From Arcobacter sp. F155 (GTDB lineage: Bacteria; Campylobacterota; Campylobacteria; Campylobacterales; Arcobacteraceae), in contig NZ_PDJU01000014.1 in assembly GCF_004116455.1 (NCBI RefSeq), forward strand, positions 1-64,000: DNA of 64,000 nucleotides, read 5' to 3'. Each line of letters starts with the position of its first letter. Positions within the stretch are counted from its first letter, which is position 1. A model generated the notes under the pieces. That model ran no database searches and was not told the origin of the DNA. It saw only the letters and a program-made list of their open reading frames with translations. The position numbers were made by a program, and so were the translations under genes. Shown in pieces: positions 1-8,130 of the stretch.

Positions 1-2
1 TA

Positions 3-281
3 GTAGATAAATTAGGTATCTCAGAAAATATAGCAAATATGATAGTAAATAAATTTAAAAAAGATATAACAAAAGATTTAGAAGATTTAGAGAGTTTAAT
101 TGAAAATCAAGAGAAAGAAGCAATAGCACAAAAGGCTCATTACATCAAAAACTCTTGTTTAAATGTCGCTTTAGATGATATCTGTGAATTACTACAAGAG
201 TTGGAAAGTGATAGTATCTCTATAGAAGAGTGTGTAGATTTATATAAGCAGATAAATCAAAAGATAAAAGCTATTATATAG
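3..281 (+). CDS. C-terminal part of a protein ending in an HPt (histidine phosphotransfer) domain; 5' end outside window
   Basis: The reading frame is open from the first bases of the window through to a stop at 279-281, so this is the 3' end of a longer gene and the ATG at 39 is probably internal. The visible part is helical and acidic. It contains A-H-Y-I-K-N-S-C followed by an L-N-V-A-L stretch, the pattern around the phospho-accepting His of HPt domains (A-H-x-L-K-G-S/A). HPt domains relay phosphate between receiver domains in multistep phosphorelays. What lies upstream, such as a PAS, kinase or receiver domain, cannot be seen. The gene is convergent with the next one and their stop codons overlap. 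Confidence 0.75.
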   Translation, partial: VDKLGISENIANMIVNKFKKDITKDLEDLESLIENQEKEAIAQKAHYIKNSCLNVALDDICELLQELESDSISIEECVDLYKQINQKIKAII

Positions 282-289
282 CTTTTATC
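263..289. terminator. Bidirectional hairpin terminator between convergent genes
   Basis: Two 12-base arms (263-274 and 278-289) are perfectly complementary around a 3-base loop. The hairpin overlaps both converging stop codons. T-rich sequence follows it on the minus strand. Confidence 0.6.
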
Positions 290-1107
290 GAAGTTTCACT
301 AAGAAGAATTTTTTTATCTTCAAGTAGTTTTGTTAATGAGGCTTTGAAAGCTTTTTTACTCATTTCAAAAGTATCTTTTATATCTTCTGCATCACTTTTG
401 TATGTAAAGCTTAATTCTCCACCGTTTTCTTTTAATATATCTAAAACTCTTTGTGGATTGTCATCACTTTTTTTAGCCCCAATTTTTTGTAGTGAAATAT
501 CAAGCTTGTCATCTTCTCTAACAAATTTAACATAAGCTCTTTTTTTATCTCCAACTTGAATATTTTCAAAAATCTCATTATGATAGATAAGTCCTGAATA
601 TTTGTTATTTACAATAACTTTAAATCCTAAAGGTGTTTTGATATATGGAATAATCTCTACTTCATCATTTTGTTTAAAATCGTAATCAAGCTTTTCTAAT
701 TCAAATTTTTCACTTCCAATAAGCCTGTGAGTTTTTTCATCTTCAATAATTTGAACTACTTTCTTATCTCCTACATTAAATGTAGACCTTTGCTTATTTT
801 TAGGAACTAGTAAATCTTTTGGTAGTCCCATATCTAAGAATGCTCCAAACTTTGCAATATCAACTATCTCAAGACTTACAAAATCACCTTTATATCCATA
901 AGGAGTTAAAGTAGTAGCAACAAGTCTATCCTCACTATCTGTATAGATAAATACATCTAAGTTAGAATCTATTTGCATCTCTTTAGTTATATAAGCATTT
1001 GGAAGTAGTACTTCTTCATCATTTAAGGCTTTTAAGTAAAGTCCAGGTTCACTAACTCTTGATACTTTAAGGTTGTTTATTTCACCTAAGTTTATTTCTT
1101 TATTCAT
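274..1107 (-). CDS. S1 RNA-binding domain protein, CvfB/YitL family
   Basis: The 277-residue protein has the CvfB layout: several S1-type beta-barrel segments (for example G-D-F-V-S-L-E-I-V-D-I-A-K-F-G-A-F-L-D, then G-L-P-K-D-L-L-V-P) and a C-terminal winged-helix-like part. CvfB-family proteins are cytoplasmic RNA binders that affect virulence-factor expression in Gram-positives; the target here is unknown. The ATG overlaps the stop of the upstream permease gene in an ATGA arrangement, so translation is probably coupled and the gene belongs to the znuC-znuB transcription unit. A functional link with metal transport is not established. Confidence 0.85.
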   Translation of the reverse strand: MNKEINLGEINNLKVSRVSEPGLYLKALNDEEVLLPNAYITKEMQIDSNLDVFIYTDSEDRLVATTLTPYGYKGDFVSLEIVDIAKFGAFLDMGLPKDLLVPKNKQRSTFNVGDKKVVQIIEDEKTHRLIGSEKFELEKLDYDFKQNDEVEIIPYIKTPLGFKVIVNNKYSGLIYHNEIFENIQVGDKKRAYVKFVREDDKLDISLQKIGAKKSDDNPQRVLDILKENGGELSFTYKSDAEDIKDTFEMSKKAFKASLTKLLEDKKILLSETSIKAI

Positions 1108-1901
1108 TTTTTTCCTAATAGTTTAACCAATAAGAGTGTAATTACACCAACAATAATGATACTTGCCCCAGAACTAATGTCATATAGATAAGAAATAAAC
1201 AATCCACTTATTGTAAAAAATGTTGCAAATAGTGAACTAATAATCATCATTGAAGAGAGTTTCTTGGCAAAAAACTCTGCTAAAAAAGTAGGAATAGTTA
1301 GTAATGCTATTACTAGAATTAAACCTACAACCTTAATTGCTGCGACAACACTTAGTGCAGCAAGAATTAGTATTAATGTATAGAAAAACTTAACAGAAAT
1401 ACCTCTTAAACTTGCAAATTCACTATCATAAGAGATTGCAAGTATCTGTTTATAAAATAGTGATACTGATACTATTATAAAAGTGTTTAAAGCTAATAGA
1501 TAATAAACATCTTCTTGTGAAACAGCAATAATAGAACCAAATAAATAAGACATTAAATCTACATTGTATCCAGGGGTTATATCTATTAAAATAATTCCCA
1601 CAGCCATACCTAATGCCCACATAATACCGATAATAGAATCAACTCTGTGTCTATTTCTTAGCGTAATAGCTGCAATTATTACAGCTGTTAAAATTGCAAA
1701 TACAGTTGCCCCAAATAAAATAGGTAAACCTAAATATACGGCAAGACCAATTCCTCCATAAGCACTATGGGCAATTCCTCCTGCTAAAAAAGTGATTCTA
1801 TTAACAATAATTAATGAACCAATAATCCCTGCTGCAATAGAAACAAGAATCCCTGCCATTATTGCATTTTGCATAAAATCATATTGTAAAACTTCTAACA
1901 T
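1104..1901 (-). CDS. znuB: Metal ABC transporter permease, ZnuB/ABC-3 family
   Basis: This 265-residue, very hydrophobic protein has about eight predicted membrane spans. It carries typical ABC-3 family features, including an early G-I-L-V-S-I-A-A-G-I-I-G-S segment and a G-G-I-A-H-S-A-Y-G-G-I-G motif. ABC-3 permeases form the inner-membrane channel for Zn, Mn or Fe import with a ZnuC-type ATPase and a ZnuA-type binding protein. The ATPase gene lies 9 bp upstream. No binding-protein gene is adjacent; the ZnuA candidate in this window is more than 55 kb away at 58753. Zinc is the likely substrate, but manganese or iron cannot be excluded. Confidence 0.88.
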   Translation of the reverse strand: MLEVLQYDFMQNAIMAGILVSIAAGIIGSLIIVNRITFLAGGIAHSAYGGIGLAVYLGLPILFGATVFAILTAVIIAAITLRNRHRVDSIIGIMWALGMAVGIILIDITPGYNVDLMSYLFGSIIAVSQEDVYYLLALNTFIIVSVSLFYKQILAISYDSEFASLRGISVKFFYTLILILAALSVVAAIKVVGLILVIALLTIPTFLAEFFAKKLSSMMIISSLFATFFTISGLFISYLYDISSGASIIIVGVITLLLVKLLGKK

Positions 1902-1910
1902 TTTCTCTCT

Positions 1911-2654
1911 TTATACATGTGTTGAGTTACAACAAACTTGTTTTTTACCAAGGGCAGAAAGTAGTTCTACTTCACATAAGTGTTCATGGTCATCGTATTT
2001 TTCTTCTATATTTTTTAGATGATGATAGACTAAGTTTTTATTTATGTGTGCAACATTTTTTGCATAGTTTAATAGTACGGAAATATCATGGCTTACAACT
2101 ACAATTGCAATAGATTTGTTCAACTCTTTTAATAAATCATAAACTTCTTTTTGTCCCTTAACATCAATACTTGCTGTGGGTTCATCTAGAAGCATTAGTT
2201 TGGGGTCAGAGCAAAGAGCACGTGCGATAAAAACTCTTTGTCTTTGTCCTCCACTTAAATCACCAATCTTACTATTTGCAAATTTATCCATACTAACTTG
2301 CTTTAATGAGTGCATAGCACAAGCAATATCCTCTTTTGAGTAGCCAAATAGCTTTTTCTTTTTTGGAGTATGTCCCATAAGTACTACTTCTAAAGCAGTA
2401 ATTGGAAAATCAATATTTAAATTTGTATTTTGAGGAACATATCCTATTTGGTTTTTATCCAAAAAGTTTTTGATTTTACCATCTTTAGGTTCTAAAAGAT
2501 TTAGGATAAGTTTTAATAGTGTAGACTTTCCTCCTCCATTTGGACCAATAATAGCAAGAAAGTCGTCTTTTAAAATATCTAAATTAATATCTTCTAAGAT
2601 AGTTTGTTTATCATATGAAAAATAGATATTTTTTAATTCAATAATTTTATTCAT
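1911..2654 (-). CDS. znuC: Metal ABC transporter ATP-binding protein, ZnuC-like
   Basis: The 247-residue ATPase has Walker A at residues 37-45 (GPNGGGKST), the ABC signature L-S-G-G-Q-R-Q-R, Walker B L-M-L-L-D-E-P-T-A and the switch His in V-V-S-H-D. Its closest family is the Zn/Mn importer ATPases that pair with ABC-3 permeases, and the permease gene follows directly. The C-terminus is His- and Cys-containing (D-D-H-E-H-L-C, then C-C-N-S-T-H-V), which could bind metal as seen in some ZnuC proteins. It is probably the first gene of a znuC-znuB-cvfB operon. The palindromic Zur-like motif found before znuA is not present upstream of this gene. Confidence 0.88.
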   Translation of the reverse strand: MNKIIELKNIYFSYDKQTILEDINLDILKDDFLAIIGPNGGGKSTLLKLILNLLEPKDGKIKNFLDKNQIGYVPQNTNLNIDFPITALEVVLMGHTPKKKKLFGYSKEDIACAMHSLKQVSMDKFANSKIGDLSGGQRQRVFIARALCSDPKLMLLDEPTASIDVKGQKEVYDLLKELNKSIAIVVVSHDISVLLNYAKNVAHINKNLVYHHLKNIEEKYDDHEHLCEVELLSALGKKQVCCNSTHV

Positions 2655-2712
2655 TTATATTTGTATTACCCCTTATTAAGGGCGCAATTATACAACATTA
2701 AGTAAAGAAAAG

Positions 2713-3477
2713 TCAATCAGTAAGAAATTTAGTTTTTTCTGTTATTGTATGCCAAATAATTCCAAGATATTCATGCATTGCAGATTCTGTTTTTCTAAGA
2801 TTTGAAGCTTTTGGTACACTTAGATATGAACCTTCATTTTTTGATAAGTAATCAGTAGGTGCAGCAATTGGATTTAGCCAGTTTGCTTCAAATATTTTCA
2901 TAGCTCTTGGCATATGAGCAGCTGAAGTTACAAGAATAAAAGGCTCTTTTTCTAAAGTCTCTTTTGTATAGTTAGACTCCTCTTTTGTATCTTTTGCTTT
3001 TTCATGTAAAATAATATTTTCTTCATTTACTCCAAATTTAAGTGCAACATTTTTCATCATTTGTGCATTTGATAGTTTTTGATTATCCTGATATCCAGAA
3101 AGTATAAGTTTAGCATTATCAAGTTCTTTGTAGATTCTTATTCCTTCAGAAAGTCTCATTAAAGCTGTTCTTGAAAGTTGTGAAACATCAGAAAGATTTT
3201 CATTATTTATATGACCTGAACCTAAAACTAAAACATAGTTTATTGATTTATCAACTTTTAAATATGAAGGGTATTTGTTTTCTAATGGTTGAATCATTGC
3301 ATTTGAAAAGGGTGAATAAGCAATAAGTGCTGTCCATAAAAAAGCAACAATTATAAAAAAGTTTGCTCTATTTTGTTTTTGGATTAATAAATAAAATAGT
3401 CCAATAATAAATAGGGTAAGACCAATAGATAAAGGCATTAAAAAAGCAGAAATTAGTTTCTTTAGTGTAAATAACAT
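2713..3477 (-). CDS. elyC: YdcF/DUF218 envelope protein, ElyC-like
   Basis: The protein begins M-L-F-T-L-K-K, like ElyC of enterobacteria, then has two membrane spans (about residues 8-50) and a DUF218 domain with V-D-K-S-I-N-Y-V-L-V-L-G-S-G, R-L-S-E-G and V-T-S-A-A-H-M-P-R-A. ElyC is an inner-membrane factor needed for normal peptidoglycan and undecaprenyl-lipid metabolism. I chose the ATG at 3477 for its match to the family N-terminus; a TTG at 3498 in the same frame would add seven residues and overlap the upstream Memo gene. It is probably co-transcribed with the AmmeMemoRadiSam genes, an association I cannot explain. Confidence 0.85.
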   Translation of the reverse strand: MLFTLKKLISAFLMPLSIGLTLFIIGLFYLLIQKQNRANFFIIVAFLWTALIAYSPFSNAMIQPLENKYPSYLKVDKSINYVLVLGSGHINNENLSDVSQLSRTALMRLSEGIRIYKELDNAKLILSGYQDNQKLSNAQMMKNVALKFGVNEENIILHEKAKDTKEESNYTKETLEKEPFILVTSAAHMPRAMKIFEANWLNPIAAPTDYLSKNEGSYLSVPKASNLRKTESAMHEYLGIIWHTITEKTKFLTD

Positions 3478-3481
3478 TATT

Positions 3482-4279
3482 TTAGGTTTTTTCTCCAATT
3501 AAAAATGAAGTATATCCAACAACACTTTTATCATCTTTTGTTCTGTCATAACTTGTACAATAGTGTAAATGCTTAGTAATAAAACTATTTTTTATGGCAC
3601 TATTGATAATTGCCTTTACTCCTACTTTTCCACAGGCTTCACAGGGGTTATCTAGTAGTGACAAGTCTTTATTTATTATACCATTTAGACAAATATTGTC
3701 AAGACGTTTTGCTGTTTCCAAGTCATAAAAATGACTTAAATCTGTACTTATTACTATTAAGTTATTTTTAGCTTTTATTAACTCATCAATTAAGAGTGAT
3801 AACTCTTTAAAATCAAGCTCTCCATATACTATCTCTATGATTTTAGAATTAGGGAAATAGTTTTTTATAAATGGAGCTTGAGTTTCAGTTGAGTGTTCAA
3901 AATGTGCATCTTCATCAAAACATAAAAAGTCAAACTCTGCTCTAAGTTTATTTACTAGCATAATATTGATATCAATGTTTCCAAGAGGAGTTTCATATTC
4001 ACTATAAGATACAATTGAAGCACCTTTTAAATAGTGTCTATGTGAAGGACCTATTACAATGATATTATCAAACTGTTTACGTGAAGCAATATTATAAGCT
4101 AAGTTTGCAGTAAAACCACTATAGATATATCCTGCGTGGGGAACTATTAAAGCCTTAATATCCATTTCAAGTTCATTTTCAAGTGTAAAGTTAGAGTTAA
4201 AGTGTTCAATATATCTTTTTATTTCTTCTTTAGTATCTGGATAAAAACTTCCACTTACAACTGTTTTTCTAATATCCAT
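3482..4279 (-). CDS. amrB: AmmeMemoRadiSam system protein B (Memo-like)
   Basis: The Memo-family fold is recognisable from conserved segments: V-V-S-G-S-F-Y-P near the N-terminus, V-P-H-A-G-Y-I-Y-S-G, G-P-S-H-R-H, F-E-H-S-T-E-T-Q and S-T-D-L-S-H-F. The conserved His and Cys residues resemble a metal-binding dioxygenase-like pocket; human MEMO1 has been reported to bind metal. The ATG at 4279 is preferred over an upstream in-frame start because a clear AAGGAG lies 7 bases before it and translation then starts at the family's usual position. It overlaps the end of the radical SAM gene by 11 bp. The biochemical function of the bacterial system is unknown. Confidence 0.92.
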   Translation of the reverse strand: MDIRKTVVSGSFYPDTKEEIKRYIEHFNSNFTLENELEMDIKALIVPHAGYIYSGFTANLAYNIASRKQFDNIIVIGPSHRHYLKGASIVSYSEYETPLGNIDINIMLVNKLRAEFDFLCFDEDAHFEHSTETQAPFIKNYFPNSKIIEIVYGELDFKELSLLIDELIKAKNNLIVISTDLSHFYDLETAKRLDNICLNGIINKDLSLLDNPCEACGKVGVKAIINSAIKNSFITKHLHYCTSYDRTKDDKSVVGYTSFLIGEKT

Positions 4280-5264
4280 CAAAGACTCCTTCAAGTTTTT
4301 TCTTACATTTTGGACATGCCCCATTTTTTAGATTATATTGTTTTACATCAAAAAACTCTCTTGATATAAGAAGTTCATGACAGTTTGAACAGTATGTATT
4401 ATTTTCATATCCTATATTTCCAATATATACATACTTTAATCCATACTCTTTTGCTATTTCATAGGCTTCTTTTAGTTTTTCAAAGGAAGTTCTAGGAAGA
4501 TTTGTTTCTTTATAATCAGGATGAAAAGCAGAAATATGCCAAACTGTATTTTCACCAAGATTGTTTTTTATAAACTTTACAATATTTGTTATCTCTTCTT
4601 TCGAGTCATTTTTTGTAGGGACTAGTAAAGTTGTGATTTCAGTATGAATACCATTTGTTTTAAGATGAATTAGATTTTCTAAAACTTGATTTAAATTTCC
4701 ACCTAGACTTTTTTTATAATAGCTTTCATCAAAAGATTTTAAATCTACATTTATTGCATCAATAATACCTTTCATATCATCAATTACTTCTTTGCTTTCA
4801 AAACCATTACTAACAAACACTGATTTTATATCATATTTTTTTGCTTCAAGGGCAATGTCTTTTGCAAAGGGATAAAAGATAGTTGGTTCATTATATGTAT
4901 ATGAAATTGATTCACATCCTCTTTGTTTTGCAATAGTCACTACATCTTTTGGTGAAATATAGTTTGATTTATCTATCTTCTTCTCTTGTGAGATTCCATG
5001 ATTTTGACAGAAATTACAATGAAAGTTACATCCTACAGTTCCTAAAGATAAGGATTTTGATTTTGGTAAAAAGTGATATAGAGGTTTTTTTTCTATAGGG
5101 TCAATATTAAAAGCACTAATATGACCATAAACTAAACACTCAATCTTATCATCGACATGTTTGTTAACTCCACAAACACCTATTTGTCCATCTTTTAAAT
5201 CACAATAATAAGAGCAAAGTAAACATTTGAGTTTTCCATTTTTTGAACTCTCATAATAATTCAT
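4269..5264 (-). CDS. amrS: AmmeMemoRadiSam system radical SAM enzyme
   Basis: The 331-residue radical SAM protein carries the cluster motif C-N-F-H-C-N-F-C at residues 79-86. An N-terminal Cys set (C-L-L-C-S-Y-Y-C, then V-C-G-V) and a C-terminal zinc-ribbon-like pair (C-S-N-C and C-P-K-C) fit the AmrS/PflA-like family. Y-T-Y-N-E-P-T and V-F-V-S-N-G-F are further family segments. Such enzymes cleave S-adenosylmethionine to start radical chemistry; the substrate here is unknown. It sits between the AMMECR1 gene (1 bp gap) and the Memo gene (overlapping), so the three gene products are very likely made together. Confidence 0.93.
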   Translation of the reverse strand: MNYYESSKNGKLKCLLCSYYCDLKDGQIGVCGVNKHVDDKIECLVYGHISAFNIDPIEKKPLYHFLPKSKSLSLGTVGCNFHCNFCQNHGISQEKKIDKSNYISPKDVVTIAKQRGCESISYTYNEPTIFYPFAKDIALEAKKYDIKSVFVSNGFESKEVIDDMKGIIDAINVDLKSFDESYYKKSLGGNLNQVLENLIHLKTNGIHTEITTLLVPTKNDSKEEITNIVKFIKNNLGENTVWHISAFHPDYKETNLPRTSFEKLKEAYEIAKEYGLKYVYIGNIGYENNTYCSNCHELLISREFFDVKQYNLKNGACPKCKKKLEGVFDGY

Positions 5265-5265
5265 A

Positions 5266-5817
5266 TTAAGACTTCTTTATTTTTTCAACTTCGTAGGTTT
5301 GAATTTTTGGATAGCCTGGCAGATTATTTGGGTCAAGAGCTGCTTTTTTACAAAGGTTGGAAATAAAAGCTTCAAAGGTAGGAAGTTGTTCCCAAACTTG
5401 TGGAAGAAAAGTTGCTCTTTTACCATCTAATTCTAAAATAACACCATGTTTATTTGGAATAAGTTTTTGTTTTAAATCTTCTAAATTTTTATATTCTAAA
5501 ACTTGTGCAGGAGTTAAGATAGAAATTTCTATCTCAATATTTTGAAACTCTTCTTGTGATAATCTATTAAATCTAAAATCACTGAAAGCTGCAGCCCTTG
5601 CATTATGTATAATGTCTTCAAAAAGTGTTCTATGGGCTACTAAACTGCCCATACAACCTCGTAGATTATTGTTTAGGTTTAGTGTAACAAAAGTAGCTCT
5701 TTGTTCATTAAGAATAGAAAATTGTTCTTTTAAAGAGTTGTCAATTGAAATTGTATTATCAAACTCGTAGTTAATAGCATCGTGTGCTAGTTTTAAAAGA
5801 ACATCTTCTATTTTCAT
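5266..5817 (-). CDS. amrA: AmmeMemoRadiSam system protein A (AMMECR1 domain)
   Basis: The 183-residue AMMECR1-domain protein carries the hallmark L-R-G-C-M-G-S-L segment, A-A-A-F-S-D-F-R-F and L-P-Q-V-W-E-Q. It is first in the order AMMECR1 - radical SAM - Memo, a set that recurs in many bacteria and archaea, sometimes as fusions. AMMECR1 proteins have no proven catalytic activity. The invariant Cys and Arg residues suggest binding of a nucleotide-like or RNA ligand, but that is conjecture. Start at the ATG at 5817. Confidence 0.93.
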   Translation of the reverse strand: MKIEDVLLKLAHDAINYEFDNTISIDNSLKEQFSILNEQRATFVTLNLNNNLRGCMGSLVAHRTLFEDIIHNARAAAFSDFRFNRLSQEEFQNIEIEISILTPAQVLEYKNLEDLKQKLIPNKHGVILELDGKRATFLPQVWEQLPTFEAFISNLCKKAALDPNNLPGYPKIQTYEVEKIKKS

Positions 5818-5849
5818 TTGTACCCTTAGTCTTTTTTATTCTTAAAATA

Positions 5850-6794
5850 TCAATTAAGTTTTGTAATATCTTTTATTGCTTCAATGAAAATATCATCATC
5901 ATTTACACATTTACAAACTCTATAATCAGCTATTCCTATTTCATCTGCTTCTTCTTTGTATTCAATACTTAATTCAAAGTCTGTTTCAGAGTTATCAACA
6001 ATAAAGGCAATAGGGTAGATTAGTACATTATCATCTTTATATTTTTTTAGTTCATCATCTAAAGCGGGTTCTAACCATTTCATTGGTCCAACCTTTGATT
6101 GATAAGCTAAAGAGATAGATTTAAATTTGATACCTTTTTGCTCTAATTTTTTTGATAGTATTTCTACATGGTCATTTACTTGTTTCTCATACGGGTCACC
6201 TGCATCAACTATTTTTTGAGGTAAACCATGGGCTGAGAAAATTAAATTAAAATCTTCACTTCTAGCATTTGATACTTCTTTTGTGATAGAGTTAATAATT
6301 GCATCATTATAAATTTCATTTTCATAAAATGGTTCTATAACTGTAAGATTAAACTCATTTTTTGCTACTTCTTCAAAATCTTCCAATGATGACTTAGTTG
6401 TAGTAGTTGAGTATTGAGGATATAAAGGCAGTAATACTACATCTTTAATACCTTTTTCTTTTAATTGTTTTATACACTCACTTGCAAAAGGAGGTGTATA
6501 TCTCATAACTTGGAAAGTTTCTACTTCTTGCAATTGTTTATTTAATTTATCAACAAGTTGTTCAGTCAAAGGGTTTAACGGTGAATATCCACCTATCTCT
6601 TCATAGTTTTCCCATGCTGAATTTAATCTTGTAGTAACAATAAACTTTGCAATAAATGACCTAAGTAAATTGCTTTTTACAGTTAAAATATTTTTGTCAT
6701 TGAACATGTTTGTTAAAAACATTTTTAATTCGTTTTTATTTCTTGCCCCACCCATATTTAAAAGTACTAGTGCTTTTGTAGGAGTTTTGTTCAT
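5850..6794 (-). CDS. hemH: Ferrochelatase
   Basis: The 314-residue protein matches class I ferrochelatases: N-terminal A-L-V-L-L-N-M-G-G, I-G-G-Y-S-P-L-N-P-L-T, R-Y-T-P-P-F-A, L-L-P-L-Y-P-Q-Y-S, the catalytic His in F-S-A-H-G-L-P, and a downstream E in D-N-S-E-T-D-F-E. It inserts ferrous iron into protoporphyrin IX, the last step of haem synthesis, at the cytoplasmic face of the inner membrane. It starts 5 bp after an ABC ATPase gene, suggesting co-transcription. The haem demand is visible in this window from KatG and the di-haem proteins. Confidence 0.96.
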   Translation of the reverse strand: MNKTPTKALVLLNMGGARNKNELKMFLTNMFNDKNILTVKSNLLRSFIAKFIVTTRLNSAWENYEEIGGYSPLNPLTEQLVDKLNKQLQEVETFQVMRYTPPFASECIKQLKEKGIKDVVLLPLYPQYSTTTTKSSLEDFEEVAKNEFNLTVIEPFYENEIYNDAIINSITKEVSNARSEDFNLIFSAHGLPQKIVDAGDPYEKQVNDHVEILSKKLEQKGIKFKSISLAYQSKVGPMKWLEPALDDELKKYKDDNVLIYPIAFIVDNSETDFELSIEYKEEADEIGIADYRVCKCVNDDDIFIEAIKDITKLN

Positions 6795-6799
6795 TTGTT

Positions 6800-7411
6800 T
6801 TAATCCTTTTGTAATTCGTTTAAATTAATAATTTTATCGCTGCTCCAGTTGGCAAGACTGTTATCGTGAGTAATTAGAAGCATACCACATTTATCTAAAT
6901 TATTTATTAATAGTTTCATCACTTCAATAGCAACTATATTGTCTAAAGCTGAGGTAGGTTCATCTACTAATAATAAATTAGGTTCCATAAGGAGTGCTCT
7001 TAAAATAGAACATCTTTGAAGTTGTCCACCACTTAGTTCGTGAGGTTTTTTATTGATTAATTCTACAGATAAGTCTAACTTTTCTAAAAGAGTTTGTAAT
7101 TTTTCTTCTAAATTTTTTGAAGTATCAATTACATCTTTTATTTGATCAATAACTTTAAATGATGGATGAAAAGAGCTGTAGGGGTCTTGGTAAATACAAG
7201 ATACTTTTTTTGAAGTTATAGTTCCTTTTATAGGTTTTAAGTTTTTTGATATAAGTTCAAATAGAGTACTTTTACCACTTCCACTTGTTCCTACAATTGA
7301 AATCAACTCATTGTTTTTAACTTCTAAATTAAAGTCTTTATATATAAGATTATCCTTTGAATATCCAAAAGATAAGTTTTTTATAGTTAATACAGCTTCT
7401 TGACTATTCAT
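6800..7411 (-). CDS. ABC transporter ATP-binding protein, oligopeptide/nickel type, no cognate permease nearby
   Basis: The 203-residue ATPase has Walker A G-T-S-G-S-G-K-S-T, Q-loop I-Y-Q-D-P-Y-S-S, signature L-S-G-G-Q-L-Q-R, Walker B L-L-L-V-D-E-P-T-S-A-L-D and H-loop I-T-H-D. The Q-D-P-Y-x-S-x-H-P pattern resembles DppF/NikE-type importer ATPases, but the protein is shorter than those (usually about 250-330 residues) and lacks their C-terminal extension. No permease or binding protein is adjacent. It may serve a transporter encoded elsewhere. It lies directly before hemH, which suggests a link to iron or another metal, but nothing in the sequence proves it. Confidence 0.82.
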   Translation of the reverse strand: MNSQEAVLTIKNLSFGYSKDNLIYKDFNLEVKNNELISIVGTSGSGKSTLFELISKNLKPIKGTITSKKVSCIYQDPYSSFHPSFKVIDQIKDVIDTSKNLEEKLQTLLEKLDLSVELINKKPHELSGGQLQRCSILRALLMEPNLLLVDEPTSALDNIVAIEVMKLLINNLDKCGMLLITHDNSLANWSSDKIINLNELQKD

Positions 7412-7466
7412 TTTCTATCCTATTTTTAGAAGGTAACTATATAAAAAAAATCATTAAGATTTATTT

Positions 7467-8048
7467 TTATTGAATAACAATTTGGTTTTTATGGGTTACT
7501 TGAAAAGGAATTTCATGTTGATTTAAAAGGTCTGTTACAAAAACTAAAGCTGAGGTTGGAATATTATCAGATAAAAAAGAGTCTCTATCTTTACAATACT
7601 CGAACTTTAAATAGGGATATTCAAGTTGTACTCTTTTTTTTATTTTTTCTAAATTAAACTCTTTTGTAGATAAAAACTCATTTTCACAAGTAAATTTTCT
7701 ACTTATGATTTTTGTTAATTGATTTTGAGATAAAGGTTTTATTATGATATTTTTTTTAAATTTATTTTTGCAGAGTTCACAGTTTTTTTCTAAGGGACAA
7801 TCATCTTTATCACTTAAAAGAAATATTTTTTGTAAAGGATTCTTTTCTATAATTTTATTTACAAGCTTTTTACCTATATCATCGTTGTAGTCTATAAATA
7901 TTTTGTCATAATAGTGATTATCAAAAAAATAAAGAATATCTTTATAGTCAGATGCCTTATCTACTATAATTTCAATAGGGTAAAGATTAATCATATTACA
8001 AAACTTTTCTAAGTCTTGTCTATTATTATCATAAATTAGAATTCTCAT
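7467..8048 (-). CDS. Receiver-like response regulator with Cys motif and unrecognised C-terminal region
   Basis: The N-terminal 120 or so residues look like a diverged receiver domain: D-N-N after strand 1, I-F-I-D-Y as the probable phospho-acceptor strand, F-L-L-S-D, and I-I-I-K-P. An insert between strands 4 and 5 carries C-P-L-E-K-N-C-E-L-C, an unusual Cys cluster that could bind metal or respond to redox state. The C-terminal 75 residues match no effector domain I recognise and contain no clear helix-turn-helix. It follows the hybrid kinase gene on the same strand, so it may be a phosphorelay partner. A repeat-rich promoter region lies just upstream. Confidence 0.7.
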   Translation of the reverse strand: MRILIYDNNRQDLEKFCNMINLYPIEIIVDKASDYKDILYFFDNHYYDKIFIDYNDDIGKKLVNKIIEKNPLQKIFLLSDKDDCPLEKNCELCKNKFKKNIIIKPLSQNQLTKIISRKFTCENEFLSTKEFNLEKIKKRVQLEYPYLKFEYCKDRDSFLSDNIPTSALVFVTDLLNQHEIPFQVTHKNQIVIQ

Positions 8049-8066
8049 AGGGTATTGTACTAAAAG

Positions 8067-8094
8067 AGTGTCTCAAAAGTGTCTCATTTTGAGA
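8067..8094 (-). promoter_or_regulatory. Tandem and inverted TCTCA repeats before the receiver-like gene
   Basis: Two identical 9-mers (AGTGTCTCA at 8067-8075 and 8078-8086) lie 11 bp apart, one helical turn. TCTCAAAA (8071-8078) also pairs with TTTTGAGA (8087-8094) as an inverted repeat. Their position directly upstream of the start codon at 8048 suggests an operator. Confidence 0.4.
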
Positions 8095-8096
8095 AA

Positions 8097-8130
8097 AAAT
8101 ATATAAAAAAGATATTTTTTATATATATTT
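8097..8130 (-). terminator. AT-rich hairpin at the end of the hybrid kinase gene
   Basis: A/T-rich arms (about 8097-8110 and 8115-8130) pair with a slight offset around a 4-base loop. The hairpin overlaps the last codons of the kinase gene. Being pure A/T, it is a weak terminator candidate only. Confidence 0.35.

Noticed and set aside
1920-1934. Perfect TGTTG-AGTTA-CAACA inverted repeat
   Set aside because: It resembles the Zur-like box but has the half-sites in the opposite order and lies inside the 3' end of znuC, away from a promoter.
2670-2682. CCCTTA-T-TAAGGG palindrome between elyC and znuC
   Set aside because: Short, no T run, and unlike the other operators in this window; could be chance.
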